Shown in pieces: positions 14,446 through 25,841 of a stretch of DNA of 64,000 nt. The position numbers and the translations under genes are program-made. A model generated the notes under the pieces. That model did no database searches. It was not told the DNA's origin and saw only the letters and a list, made by a program, of their open reading frames with translations. Each line of letters begins with the position of its first letter. The first letter of the stretch is position 1. Source of the stretch: Methylobacterium hispanicum (GTDB taxonomy: Bacteria; Pseudomonadota; Alphaproteobacteria; Rhizobiales; Beijerinckiaceae); contig NZ_BPQO01000003.1 in assembly GCF_022179285.1 (NCBI RefSeq), forward strand, positions 248,001 through 312,000, in the 5' to 3' direction.

Positions 14446-15882
14446 GTGGCTGAATTTACGGGCGGCACCGGCAACGATACTTTCGCGGTCACGGCAGCCG
14501 ACGACATCATCCGGGGCCTTGCCGGCGCCGATACGCTCACGGGCGGCGGCGGCAACGACCTGATCTACGGCAACCAGGGCGACGACGTCATCCTGCTCCG
14601 GCCCACGGGCAGCACCAGCACGTTCGCCGGCAACAGCACCCTGTTCGGCGGCCAGGGCGACGACTCGATCAACTACACCGGCTCGACGGGCAACAACATC
14701 ATCTACGGAAACCTCGGCGACGACACGCTGATGGGCGGCTCCGGCAACGACACGATCTACGGCGGTCAGGGCGACGACGTGATCGTGGCCACGGGCGGCA
14801 ACAACGTGCTGTTCGGCGGCCTCGGCAATGACAGCATCACCGGCGGCACCGGCAACGACACCATCTACGGCGGCGCGGGCGAGAACCGCATCACGACTGG
14901 CGGCGGCAACGATCTGGTCTACGGCAACCAGGGCGACGACGTCATCCTGCTCGGCGTTACTGGCACCGACACGCTCGCCGGCAACAGCACGCTGTTCGGC
15001 GGCCAGGGCGACGACTCGATCGACTACACCGGTCCGACGGGCAACAACATCATCGACGGAAACCTCGGCGACGACACGCTGACGGGCGGCAACGGCAACG
15101 ACACGATATACGGCGGCCAGGGCGACGACGTGATCGTGGCCACGGGCGGCAACAACGTGCTGTTCGGCGGTCTCGGCAACGACATCATCACTGGTGGCGC
15201 AGGCAACGACACCATCTACGGCGGCGCAGGTAACAACACCATCGATGGCGGTGCCGGCAGCGACCTGATCTACGGTAACCAGGGCAACGACACGATCACC
15301 GGGACCAGCGCAACCGGTAACGACACCGTCTTTGGCGGTCAGGGCGACGACTCGATCGACTACTCTGGATCGAAGGGGAACAACGTCCTCTCCGGCGGCC
15401 AGGGCAACGACACGCTGATCGGCGGCACCGGCAACGACACGATCTACGGCGGCGTCGGCAACGACGTGATCACCGCCACGGGCGGCGACAACTATCTCGT
15501 CGGCGGCGCCGGCGTGGACACGCTCAACGGCGGTGCCGGCAACGACACCTTTGCCTTCGCGGCCGGGGACTCGGGCCTGACCGAGGCGACGTCAGATCTG
15601 ATCGTGGGCTTCACGACGAGGGAGGACAAGATCCATCTGGACCTCGTCGGCGGACCGGTTCTACGCGACGGCGCGGCTGGTAACGCCGGGTACGACGCGC
15701 AGCTAGCCCTCGCCAACGTGCTGATCTCCGGCGGTCAGGTCAACGTCGCCTACGTGACCGGCTCGAACGGCAACTACCTGTTCGTCGACACCAACGGGAA
15801 TGGGTCCGTCGACATGTCGATCCGGCTCGATGGAGCGGGGACTACCATAGCGCAAGGCGACCTCGCCCGGCTGACGGCCTGA
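14446..15882 (+). CDS. RTX calcium-binding repeat protein, type I secretion substrate
   Basis: 478 residues from a GTG with GGAGGGA seven bases upstream. Residues 5-385 are almost entirely RTX nonapeptides (GGxGxDxUx, such as GGSGNDTIYGGQGDDVI), which fold into a calcium-loaded beta-roll outside the cell. A larger internal repeat of 118 residues (354 bp) occurs twice nearly unchanged, with a third shorter copy. The C-terminal about 95 residues (DTFAFAAGDSGLTEAT... to IAQGDLARLTA) resemble the serralysin-type C-terminal secretion domain. There is no signal peptide, as expected for ABC-dependent type I export, and no catalytic domain. The transporter genes are not nearby. Confidence 0.85.
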   Translation: MAEFTGGTGNDTFAVTAADDIIRGLAGADTLTGGGGNDLIYGNQGDDVILLRPTGSTSTFAGNSTLFGGQGDDSINYTGSTGNNIIYGNLGDDTLMGGSGNDTIYGGQGDDVIVATGGNNVLFGGLGNDSITGGTGNDTIYGGAGENRITTGGGNDLVYGNQGDDVILLGVTGTDTLAGNSTLFGGQGDDSIDYTGPTGNNIIDGNLGDDTLTGGNGNDTIYGGQGDDVIVATGGNNVLFGGLGNDIITGGAGNDTIYGGAGNNTIDGGAGSDLIYGNQGNDTITGTSATGNDTVFGGQGDDSIDYSGSKGNNVLSGGQGNDTLIGGTGNDTIYGGVGNDVITATGGDNYLVGGAGVDTLNGGAGNDTFAFAAGDSGLTEATSDLIVGFTTREDKIHLDLVGGPVLRDGAAGNAGYDAQLALANVLISGGQVNVAYVTGSNGNYLFVDTNGNGSVDMSIRLDGAGTTIAQGDLARLTA

Positions 15883-15990
15883 TCAGTTCCTGAAAGCAGG
15901 CAGGGACGTCGACCTGTCCGCCTTCCCAACGGACCTGGGGCCGTTCACGAGCGGTCCCACGCTACAAACGGGCATCACCCAGGTAGACTT

Positions 15991-16022
15991 GCCCCGGCAC
16001 GGGACCGTGCCGGGGCTTTTCT
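15991..16022 (+). terminator. Terminator after the RTX gene
   Basis: GCCCCGGCAC and GTGCCGGGGC enclose a six-base loop and are followed by TTTTCTC, 108 bases after the RTX stop and before the convergent gene at 16081. Confidence 0.88.
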
Positions 16023-16080
16023 CGTCGCGCCCCAGCGCCGCGCTGTCGCGATGGTCAGCGCCTGCGCGAGTGCGCCGCCG

Positions 16081-16512
16081 TCAGGCCGGCGCCCCGTGCT
16101 GCCAGCCGCGGATCTCGCGGATATGGGCCGCGGGCAGCTGCGCGGCCTCGGCCGCCGCCGCGACCGCCGCGAGATAGCCCGGCCGCGGCACGCCGGGCGT
16201 CGCGCTGCGGCCGAGATAGATCAGCGCCCGCTTCACGCCGCCCGCCGCCGCGACCGGCTGGTAGGCTTTCACGTAGAGCCCGCCCGAGACGCCCTCGTAG
16301 CGGTCGAGCGTCGGCACGTCGGCGAGCGCCAGCTCCCAGAGCACGCCCCAGACCGAGCGGCCGGGATCGCGCAGGACCGAGGCGTAGCCCTCGCGCATGA
16401 TGATGAAGCGGTGGCGGCGCAGCTCCGCCCGGCCGACGAGGCGCGAGGCCGGGCAGCGCAGGGCCATGGCGGCGGCGTCCATGTTGGCGCCGTAGGCGAA
16501 GTAGAGGGGCAT
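16081..16512 (-). CDS. Gamma-glutamylcyclotransferase-like (AIG2/GGCT fold) protein
   Basis: 143 residues. The N-terminal YFAYGANM is the substrate-binding loop (YGSN-type) of the gamma-glutamylcyclotransferase fold. The catalytic Glu is likely in DRYEGVSGGLYVK near residue 75-80. Family members release 5-oxoproline from gamma-glutamyl compounds or act on gamma-glutamylamines. The real substrate here is not known. It is the last gene of a minus-strand run that begins with pccA, separated from the small membrane genes by about 20 bases. Confidence 0.78.
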   Translation of the reverse strand: MPLYFAYGANMDAAAMALRCPASRLVGRAELRRHRFIIMREGYASVLRDPGRSVWGVLWELALADVPTLDRYEGVSGGLYVKAYQPVAAAGGVKRALIYLGRSATPGVPRPGYLAAVAAAAEAAQLPAAHIREIRGWQHGAPA

Positions 16513-16533
16513 GATGGCGGAGCGGTCGCTGCC

Positions 16534-16656
16534 CTACTCGCCGGGCCGGCCGTCGTGGCGGCGCGCCGCGCGCTCGTTGGCGAGGACGGCGGCGTAGGCC
16601 GCGGCCAGGACGACGGCCGGAATCACGAAGGTGACGAAGATCTCGCCCGCATTCAT
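16534..16656 (-). CDS. Small membrane protein (40 residues)
   Basis: One hydrophobic helix (IFVTFVIPAVVLAAAYAAVLA) followed by a basic tail NERAARRHDGRPGE. The ATG overlaps the stop of the preceding gene (ATGA), which supports translation and coupling. No family is recognised. Confidence 0.55.
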   Translation of the reverse strand: MNAGEIFVTFVIPAVVLAAAYAAVLANERAARRHDGRPGE

Positions 16657-16883
16657 GGCTTCAGGCTCCGCAAAGCGCGTCTCGCCAGCAGATGTAGGCT
16701 CGCGCCGGCGCACAGCCAAATCGCAGCGAAGAACGCCGTCCAGGGGCTCGGCGGCGGCGCGCTCGCCACGCCGAAGCTCACCGCCGTGAGCGGCGTCACG
16801 ACGCCCAGGATGACGAAGGCCACCGCGACGGTGTTGATCGCGGTGGCGAGAAGCTTGGTCTGCTCGTCGAAGGTCGCGCTCAC
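16653..16883 (-). CDS. Small two-helix membrane protein
   Basis: 76 residues from a GTG start nine bases after the pccA stop. Two hydrophobic helices (about 10-37: LLATAINTVAVAFVILGVV; 47-67: WTAFFAAIWLCAGASLHLLA) and a basic end suggest an integral inner-membrane protein. It is co-transcribed with pccA by position. No known family is recognised and nothing ties it biochemically to the carboxylase. Confidence 0.6.
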   Translation of the reverse strand: MSATFDEQTKLLATAINTVAVAFVILGVVTPLTAVSFGVASAPPPSPWTAFFAAIWLCAGASLHLLARRALRSLKP

Positions 16884-16892
16884 CGCGCGGCG

Positions 16893-18896
<2,004 letters not shown>

Positions 18897-19029
18897 GCGC
18901 CGCTCGGACCGTTGCTTCCCAGGATGATGATCCGGGTTCTGCAGCCCGGTCGAATCCCCGATAAAGCAGATGTGCGGCGGACGGAAGCTGTGCTTTGGGG
19001 GACCTTCTGGGATACCAGGCGGGGCCCGC

Positions 19030-19470
19030 TCAGGCGGCGAGCGCGAAGCGCGGGCTGCGCGCCGCGTCCGGCTGGCGCGACCAGCTGTTGGCGGCGAGCG
19101 CGAAGGCCGTCAGGTTCTCGGCGCTGGCCTGGGCCTCGCGCACGATCTCGACGGCGATGCGGGCGGCGACCGGGGTCGGGCCGCTGCGGCCGGACAGCGA
19201 GCCGGCGAGCCAGGCGGCGGTCTCGCGCTCGATCCGGCCGGTCGGGCGCTCGCCCCAGACCGCGAAATCGACGACCGCGGCGATCAGGTAATCGCCGAAG
19301 GCGGCATCCGCCGGCACGGCGCGCTCCAGGGCGATCAGCATGTCGGCCTCCTCGCGGCTGCCGATCCCGTCGGGGAGAACGTCGCGCATCAGGCGGCGCA
19401 CGTCGGCCTCCGAGATCAGGCCGGCGCTCTTGGCATGGTTGCAGAAGTGCTGAAGAGAAATGTTGATCAT
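19030..19470 (-). CDS. Hypothetical protein upstream of pccA
   Basis: 146 residues from the ATG at 19470 (MINISLQHFCNHAKSAGLIS), chosen because GGGAGG precedes it; an in-frame ATG at 19515 would add 15 poor residues. The protein is helical throughout with no membrane segment. The first 40 residues contain ADVRRLMRDVLPDG, reminiscent of a small helical regulatory domain. I do not recognise a family. It is 133 bases upstream of pccA on the same strand and may be in the same transcript. Confidence 0.6.
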   Translation of the reverse strand: MINISLQHFCNHAKSAGLISEADVRRLMRDVLPDGIGSREEADMLIALERAVPADAAFGDYLIAAVVDFAVWGERPTGRIERETAAWLAGSLSGRSGPTPVAARIAVEIVREAQASAENLTAFALAANSWSRQPDAARSPRFALAA

Positions 19471-19749
19471 TGCTTGCTGCCTCCCCGGCTGTTTGTCTGT
19501 GCCGGTGCTTGTCATTCGATGTAATGGACTATGGCGGCGGAGGATCCTCTTGGAGGTTAATGCGAAAGTCTGAACCCGTGTTCAGGTAAACGCTCGCTCA
19601 CGAAGCAGGCTTTCGGGAATCTTGCCGCGCGGCGCCGGGGCGCCGGCGCCGCGCCATGGGAAGAAAGGCCGCGCGGGCGGCGACCCCCGCGGAACGGTGG
19701 CGCTTGCCCCGCATTGACGCTCGGTTTCTGCGCGCGGAGTCGACGTTCC

Positions 19750-19929
19750 ATGACCCTCCTGAAATGGGCCCTCATCTGCTTCGTGATCTCGTTGATCGCC
19801 GGCGGCCTCGGCTTTACCGGCATCGCCTCCGGCGCCGGATCGCTCGCCCGCATCCTGTTCGGCCTGTTCCTGCTCGTCGCGATCGTGATCGTGGTCATCG
19901 CCTTCGCGATCGGGCAGGCGGTGTTCTAG
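19750..19929 (+). CDS. DUF1328 (YtjA-like) small membrane protein
   Basis: 59 residues. The sequence [40 protein letters not shown] is the standard DUF1328/YtjA pattern: two membrane helices joined by a G-F-x-G-I-A-x-G loop. Function is unknown; members are often stress-induced. The stop is directly followed by the SDR gene (one base between), so they share a transcript. Confidence 0.88.
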   Translation: MTLLKWALICFVISLIAGGLGFTGIASGAGSLARILFGLFLLVAIVIVVIAFAIGQAVF

Positions 19930-19930
19930 C

Positions 19931-20806
19931 GTGAGCCCTGCCGGACAGGCCGCCCTCGCGGGGCGGGTCTGCCTCGTCACAGGCGCGACGAACGGCATCG
20001 GCTACGAGACGGCGCTCGGGCTCGCCCGCGCGGGCGCCGCGCTCGTCCTGGTGGGGCGCGACGCCGGGCGGCTGCGGGAGGCGGAGGCCCGCATCCGCGC
20101 CGCCGTGCCCGGGGCCCGCCTCGATCCCCGGCAGGCCGACCTGTCGAGCCAAACCGAGATCCGGCGGCTCGCGGCGGAGGTCTCCCGCGCCCACGACCGG
20201 CTCGACGTGCTGGTCAACAACGCGGGCGCGATCTTCGACCGGCGGGAGGTGACGGTGGATGGCATCGAGCGCACCTGGGCGCTCGACCATCTCGGCTACG
20301 TGCTGCTCACCCTCGAACTCCTCGACCTGCTGGCGGCCTCCGGGCGCCCGGGCGCGGCCGCCCGCATCGTCAACGTCGCCTCGCGGGCGCACGAGCGCGG
20401 CCATATCGCGTTCGACGATATCGAGGCCACGAGGAACTACAGCGCGATTCGTGCCTACGCGCAGGCCAAGCTCGGTAACGTTCTCTTCACCTGCGCGCTG
20501 GCCCGCCGCCTCGCCGGGCGCCCCGTCACCGTGAACGCGCTCCATCCCGGCGTGATCAACTCGGGCTTCGCCCGCAACACCGGCGGCGTGCTGGGTTTTG
20601 GCTGGGGACTGATTCGGCCGTTCCTCTCCACGCCCGAGAAGGGCGCCCGGACCTCGCTGCACCTCGCGGCGAGCCCGGCGGTCGAGGGCGTGAGCGGGCG
20701 CTACTTCGCGCGCTGCCGCGACGTGCCCTCCTCGCGCGAGAGCCGCGACGAGGCCGTGCAGGAGCGGGTCTGGGCGCTGAGCCTGGAGCAGGTCGGACGG
20801 GGCTGA
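19931..20806 (+). CDS. Short-chain dehydrogenase/reductase
   Basis: 291 residues from a GTG start. The NAD(P)-binding motif is CLVTGATNGIGYETALGLA (residues about 14-33), the structural motif is VLVNNAGAIFD (about 96), and the catalytic set is Ser (VNVASRAHE), Tyr and Lys in YAQAKLGN. The subgroup resembles retinol dehydrogenase/WW-oxidoreductase-like SDRs, with HPGVINSGFARN after the active site. Substrate is unknown. It is one base after the DUF1328 gene and convergent with the CDF exporter across a hairpin terminator. Confidence 0.85.
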   Translation: MSPAGQAALAGRVCLVTGATNGIGYETALGLARAGAALVLVGRDAGRLREAEARIRAAVPGARLDPRQADLSSQTEIRRLAAEVSRAHDRLDVLVNNAGAIFDRREVTVDGIERTWALDHLGYVLLTLELLDLLAASGRPGAAARIVNVASRAHERGHIAFDDIEATRNYSAIRAYAQAKLGNVLFTCALARRLAGRPVTVNALHPGVINSGFARNTGGVLGFGWGLIRPFLSTPEKGARTSLHLAASPAVEGVSGRYFARCRDVPSSRESRDEAVQERVWALSLEQVGRG

Positions 20807-20837
20807 GGGCCGGCGGTCGAGGATGGGGCGGGGGCTT

Positions 20838-20868
20838 TCCCCTCTCCCCGCAGGGCGGGGAGAGGGGA
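20838..20868. terminator. Bidirectional hairpin between convergent genes
   Basis: TCCCCTCTCCCCGC pairs with GCGGGGAGAGGGGA around a short loop, midway between the convergent SDR and CDF genes. The same CTCTCCCCGC stem recurs at 22555-22587, so this is a dispersed terminator-like element. Confidence 0.75.
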
Positions 20869-20879
20869 GACTCAACCCT

Positions 20880-21842
20880 TCACGCCACCGCTGCCCCGTC
20901 CCGGGCCGCGGCCCGGCGGTCCTGGATCTCGATGAAGACCCGCGTCACCTCGCGGTTGCGCTCGCGCAGCGTCCGGTCGAGGCGCGTCACCGCGCTCTCG
21001 ATCTCGGCGCCCGAGAGGTCGTCCGCCATGTCGAGGCTGACGTTCACCAGGATGTCGTCGGGCCCGAGATGCTGGGTCAGCACCGCGTTGACGTGGCGCA
21101 CGCCGGGCTCGGCGCGCACGATCTCGCGGATCTGGGCCACCACCTCGGGGTCGGCGGCCTCGCCGATCAGCAGGCCGTGCGTCTCGACCATCAGGAAGAT
21201 CGCCATGCCCACCAGCACCAGGCCGATGCCGACCGAGGCCCAGCCGTCGAGCGCGGGTTGGTCGAGGACGTGCGCCGCCACCACGCCCGTGAACGCGATC
21301 ACGAGGCCGATCAGCGCCGCCACGTCCTCGACCAGGATCGTGAACAGCGACGGGTCCTTGCTGCGGCGGATCGCGGTGATCGGCGGCCGGTCGCCCTTCT
21401 CGGCCCAGAACGCCCGCACGGCCACGAGGCACGAATAGCCTTCCGCGAGGATCGCGAAGCCGAGGATCGCCACGTTCACCCAGAAGCCCGGAAGCCGGTA
21501 GCCGAGGATGGAGGCGTCGGCGGCGGGCTCGGGGTGCATGATCTTCTCCGCCCCCTCGTAGATCGCGAAGATGCCGCCCCCGAGGAAGATCATCAGCGCG
21601 ACCACGAAGGCGTAGAAGTAGATCTCGCGCCCGTAGCCGAAGGGGTGGCGCTCCGTCGGCGGCTTCCTGGCCCGCTTCAGGCCGACCAGGAGCAGGATCT
21701 GGTTGGCGGTGTCGACCACCGAGTGCGCGCCCTCCGCCAGCATCGCGGTCGAGCCGGTGAGGAAGGCGCCCACGAACTTCGCCGCCGCGATGGCGAGGTT
21801 GGCGCCCGCGGCGGTGTAGATGGCGCCGGTGCTCTCGGCCAT
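20880..21842 (-). CDS. Cation diffusion facilitator (CDF) metal exporter
   Basis: 320 residues. Six membrane helices, with the metal site in EGAHSVVDTANQ (helix 2) and HPFGYGREIYFYAF (start of helix 3). A cytoplasmic C-terminal ferredoxin-like domain follows (about 230-310: IREIVRAEPGVRHVNAVLTQ). CDF proteins export Zn, Co, Fe or Mn by proton antiport. The HxxxD variant in helix 2 and the short His-poor cytoplasmic loop do not allow the metal to be named. I use the ATG at 21842; the frame is open to 22046 but that part is a low-complexity region with an 11-bp tandem repeat. Confidence 0.85.
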   Translation of the reverse strand: MAESTGAIYTAAGANLAIAAAKFVGAFLTGSTAMLAEGAHSVVDTANQILLLVGLKRARKPPTERHPFGYGREIYFYAFVVALMIFLGGGIFAIYEGAEKIMHPEPAADASILGYRLPGFWVNVAILGFAILAEGYSCLVAVRAFWAEKGDRPPITAIRRSKDPSLFTILVEDVAALIGLVIAFTGVVAAHVLDQPALDGWASVGIGLVLVGMAIFLMVETHGLLIGEAADPEVVAQIREIVRAEPGVRHVNAVLTQHLGPDDILVNVSLDMADDLSGAEIESAVTRLDRTLRERNREVTRVFIEIQDRRAAARDGAAVA

Positions 21843-21917
21843 GCGCGTCGGTCCTGGCTGGGCCGGCGCGGGGCCGGTCTCGGGGAGGGGTGAGCCTGCA
21901 ATGAGCCGGCGGCGGCC

Positions 21918-21961
21918 AAGGTTCCGCCGAGGTTCCACGGAGGTTCCACGGAGGTTCCTCC
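21918..21961. repeat. 11-bp tandem repeat between CDF and HIT genes
   Basis: Four consecutive units: AAGGTTCCGCC, GAGGTTCCACG, GAGGTTCCACG, GAGGTTCCTCC. It lies in the divergent promoter region of the CDF gene (minus) and the HIT gene (plus). Each unit is about one helical turn, so a protein binding GAGGTTCC would see one face of the DNA. Confidence 0.8.
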
Positions 21962-22032
21962 CCGTCGGCGGTGGACGGGCGGGGCGCCGTTCGGCATCGT
22001 GCCGGGCGACCGAGGAGACGACCGGAGCCGCC

Positions 22033-22470
22033 ATGTCCGCAGACACCCCCGCCTACGATCCCCAGAACGTCTTCGCCAAGATCCTGCGCGGCGAGATCCC
22101 GGCCCACCGGGTCTACGAGGACGCCCACACCCTGGCCTTCATGGACGTGATGCCCCAGGGCGAGGGCCACACCCTGGTGATCCCGAAGGCGCCGTCGCGC
22201 GGCCTGCTCGACGCGGAGCCGGAGGCGCTCGCGGCGCTGATCGCGAGCGTGCAGCGGGTGGCGCGGGCCGTGAAGGCGGCCTTCGCGGCGGACGGGCTGA
22301 CGGTCTTCCAGTACAACGAGCCGGCGGGCGGGCAGACGGTGTTCCATCTCCACGTCCACATCGTCCCGCGCCGGGAGGGCGTGCCGCTGAAGCGCCACGA
22401 GGGCGGCATGGCCGACAACGCCGTGCTGGCCGCGCACGCGGAGCGGATCCGGGCGGCGCTGGAGGGGTAG
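22033..22470 (+). CDS. HIT-family nucleotide hydrolase
   Basis: 145 residues. The histidine triad FHLHVHIVPR (about 101-110) is complete, and the N-terminal FAKILRGEIPAHRVYEDAHTLAFMD is characteristic of Hint-type proteins. These hydrolyse purine nucleoside phosphoramidates or related AMP conjugates. The ATG at 22033 fits the family start. It is divergent from the CDF exporter and convergent with the PilZ protein. Confidence 0.9.
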   Translation: MSADTPAYDPQNVFAKILRGEIPAHRVYEDAHTLAFMDVMPQGEGHTLVIPKAPSRGLLDAEPEALAALIASVQRVARAVKAAFAADGLTVFQYNEPAGGQTVFHLHVHIVPRREGVPLKRHEGGMADNAVLAAHAERIRAALEG

Positions 22471-22554
22471 GCGCCCGGGGCCATCCTATCGCCAGCACCG
22501 GAGAGCATGTGGCGCGGGGCGGCCTCCGGTTGAGCGCGTCGGCCGCGCATGACT

Positions 22555-22587
22555 CCCCCTCTCCCCGCCGCGCGGGGAGAGGGGGGG
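22555..22587. terminator. Bidirectional hairpin terminator
   Basis: CCCCCTCTCCCCGC pairs with GCGGGGAGAGGGGG, between the convergent HIT and PilZ genes. It has the same stem as the element at 20838-20868. Confidence 0.75.
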
Positions 22588-22617
22588 CGCTTCATCCGTG
22601 AACGGGTGCGGTACGGC

Positions 22618-23028
22618 TCAGGCCGCCGCGGTGCCGCCCGCCTGGGCCATGCCGGCGAGCACCCGCCGGAGCGCGGCGTTCTCGGCCTCGAGCTCGCTGA
22701 CCCGGCGCAGCAGGACCGCCACGGAGGCGTCGGCCGCCTCGACGGCCGGAGCGGCCGGGGCGGGGACGGGGGCGGCCTCATCCGCGAAGGTGACGCCGAT
22801 GCCGTCCGCCCGCCGCCAGCGCAGGGTCGCCCGGTAGGTGCGGTCCTTCTGCGGGATGTGGAGGTCGAAGCTTGCCGGCAGCGTCGCGGTCTCGCTCAGC
22901 GCCAGCCGCGCGCCCGAGGTCGAGAAGTCCCGGACCATGCAGTCCATGGAGGACGCGCCGTTGTTGAAGCTGATGCGCCCCTTCAGGAAAACGCGCTGGC
23001 GCACCTCGTTGCGATGCTCCGCCGACAT
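22618..23028 (-). CDS. PilZ-domain protein (putative c-di-GMP receptor)
   Basis: 136 residues. Residues 1-85 form a PilZ domain: an RQRVFLKG arginine motif at the N-terminus and a DFSTSGARLAL motif (D-x-S-x-x-G) about residue 34. The first motif has RxxxK rather than the full RxxxR, so c-di-GMP binding is possible but not certain. The C-terminal 35 residues (ADASVAVLLRRVSELEAENAALRRVL) form a short coiled coil, suggesting dimerisation. No neighbour suggests a partner. Confidence 0.78.
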   Translation of the reverse strand: MSAEHRNEVRQRVFLKGRISFNNGASSMDCMVRDFSTSGARLALSETATLPASFDLHIPQKDRTYRATLRWRRADGIGVTFADEAAPVPAPAAPAVEAADASVAVLLRRVSELEAENAALRRVLAGMAQAGGTAAA

Positions 23029-23121
23029 CTCGCCTCCGCCGCAGGATCGGTGATCGAGGCCGATCCTGGCACCGCAGCCCTTAAGGAATGTTTCCCCCGA
23101 TCCGCGACTCGCGGGGGCCGG

Positions 23122-23352
23122 TCAGGCGGTGTAGCGCCGATCCACCGTCTGGAAGAGGTAGAAGCCGTTGAAGCGCACGGCCGTGTCGGCGGCCCGGCCG
23201 TCGAAATCGCGCGGCGCCCCGTACTGCGTCCCGAGCTTGCCCTCGAAGGTCCAGCGCCCGCCGCCGAGGAAGGCCGGCACCGTGCAGGCCTCCGGCACCG
23301 CGCAGCACAGCCCCTCGATGCTCTTCAGGCGGAACAGATTGTAGCTTCGCAT
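23122..23352 (-). CDS. Hypothetical protein, Cys-containing
   Basis: 76 residues ([28 protein letters not shown]...). It starts at the ATG with GGAGG seven bases upstream; the longer frame to 23535 crosses a repetitive GGTGCCGGTCGA region and is not credible as coding. A CC pair and a third Cys lie in the first 25 residues; the rest looks like a small beta-rich domain ([32 protein letters not shown]). It is not recognised. Confidence 0.6.
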   Translation of the reverse strand: MRSYNLFRLKSIEGLCCAVPEACTVPAFLGGGRWTFEGKLGTQYGAPRDFDGRAADTAVRFNGFYLFQTVDRRYTA

Positions 23353-23547
23353 CGGAAGTCCTCCGCTTGGCCGCCCTCGTGCCGGCCCGATGGGCCGGTG
23401 CCGGTCGATTCGACCCGTGCCGGTCGACTTGACCGGTGCCGACGCGCCGGATCGGTGCCGCTCCCCCGCGGCGCGTGCGCTGCGGAGAATCGGCTCCGAT
23501 GCAATGCATCGGCTTGACCGTTCCCATAATGGCACAATCGGTCGGGT

Positions 23548-25620
<2,073 letters not shown>

Positions 25621-25841
25621 GGCGGGGCGGCCTCGCGTGCGGGTAACCTTGCCGGGGATCTAAGGCAGGCCGCCCCCGCTCTCCAGCGGGGCGGGGGCGG
25701 GCAGGGGCGGGCCCTGCGCCCGTCGGGCGCCGGTAAGGACCGGCCGGAGGGCTCAAGCCTCTGTTAACGACGACGCGCCTAACTCGGGAACGAGCCGCCC
25801 TGCCCCGGGCGGAAGCCCTGTTTCGAGTAACAGAAGCTCTC

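Noticed and set aside
19557..19998. Minus-strand open frames upstream of the DUF1328 gene
   Set aside because: Low-complexity products overlapping the well-supported DUF1328 and SDR genes; a small GAAC/GTTC hairpin is present but no gene is supported.
23353..23535. Extension of the 76-residue protein gene through the GGTGCCGGTCGA repeats
   Set aside because: Repeat-derived Arg/Gly/Thr sequence, whereas the ATG at 23352 has a good ribosome binding site.
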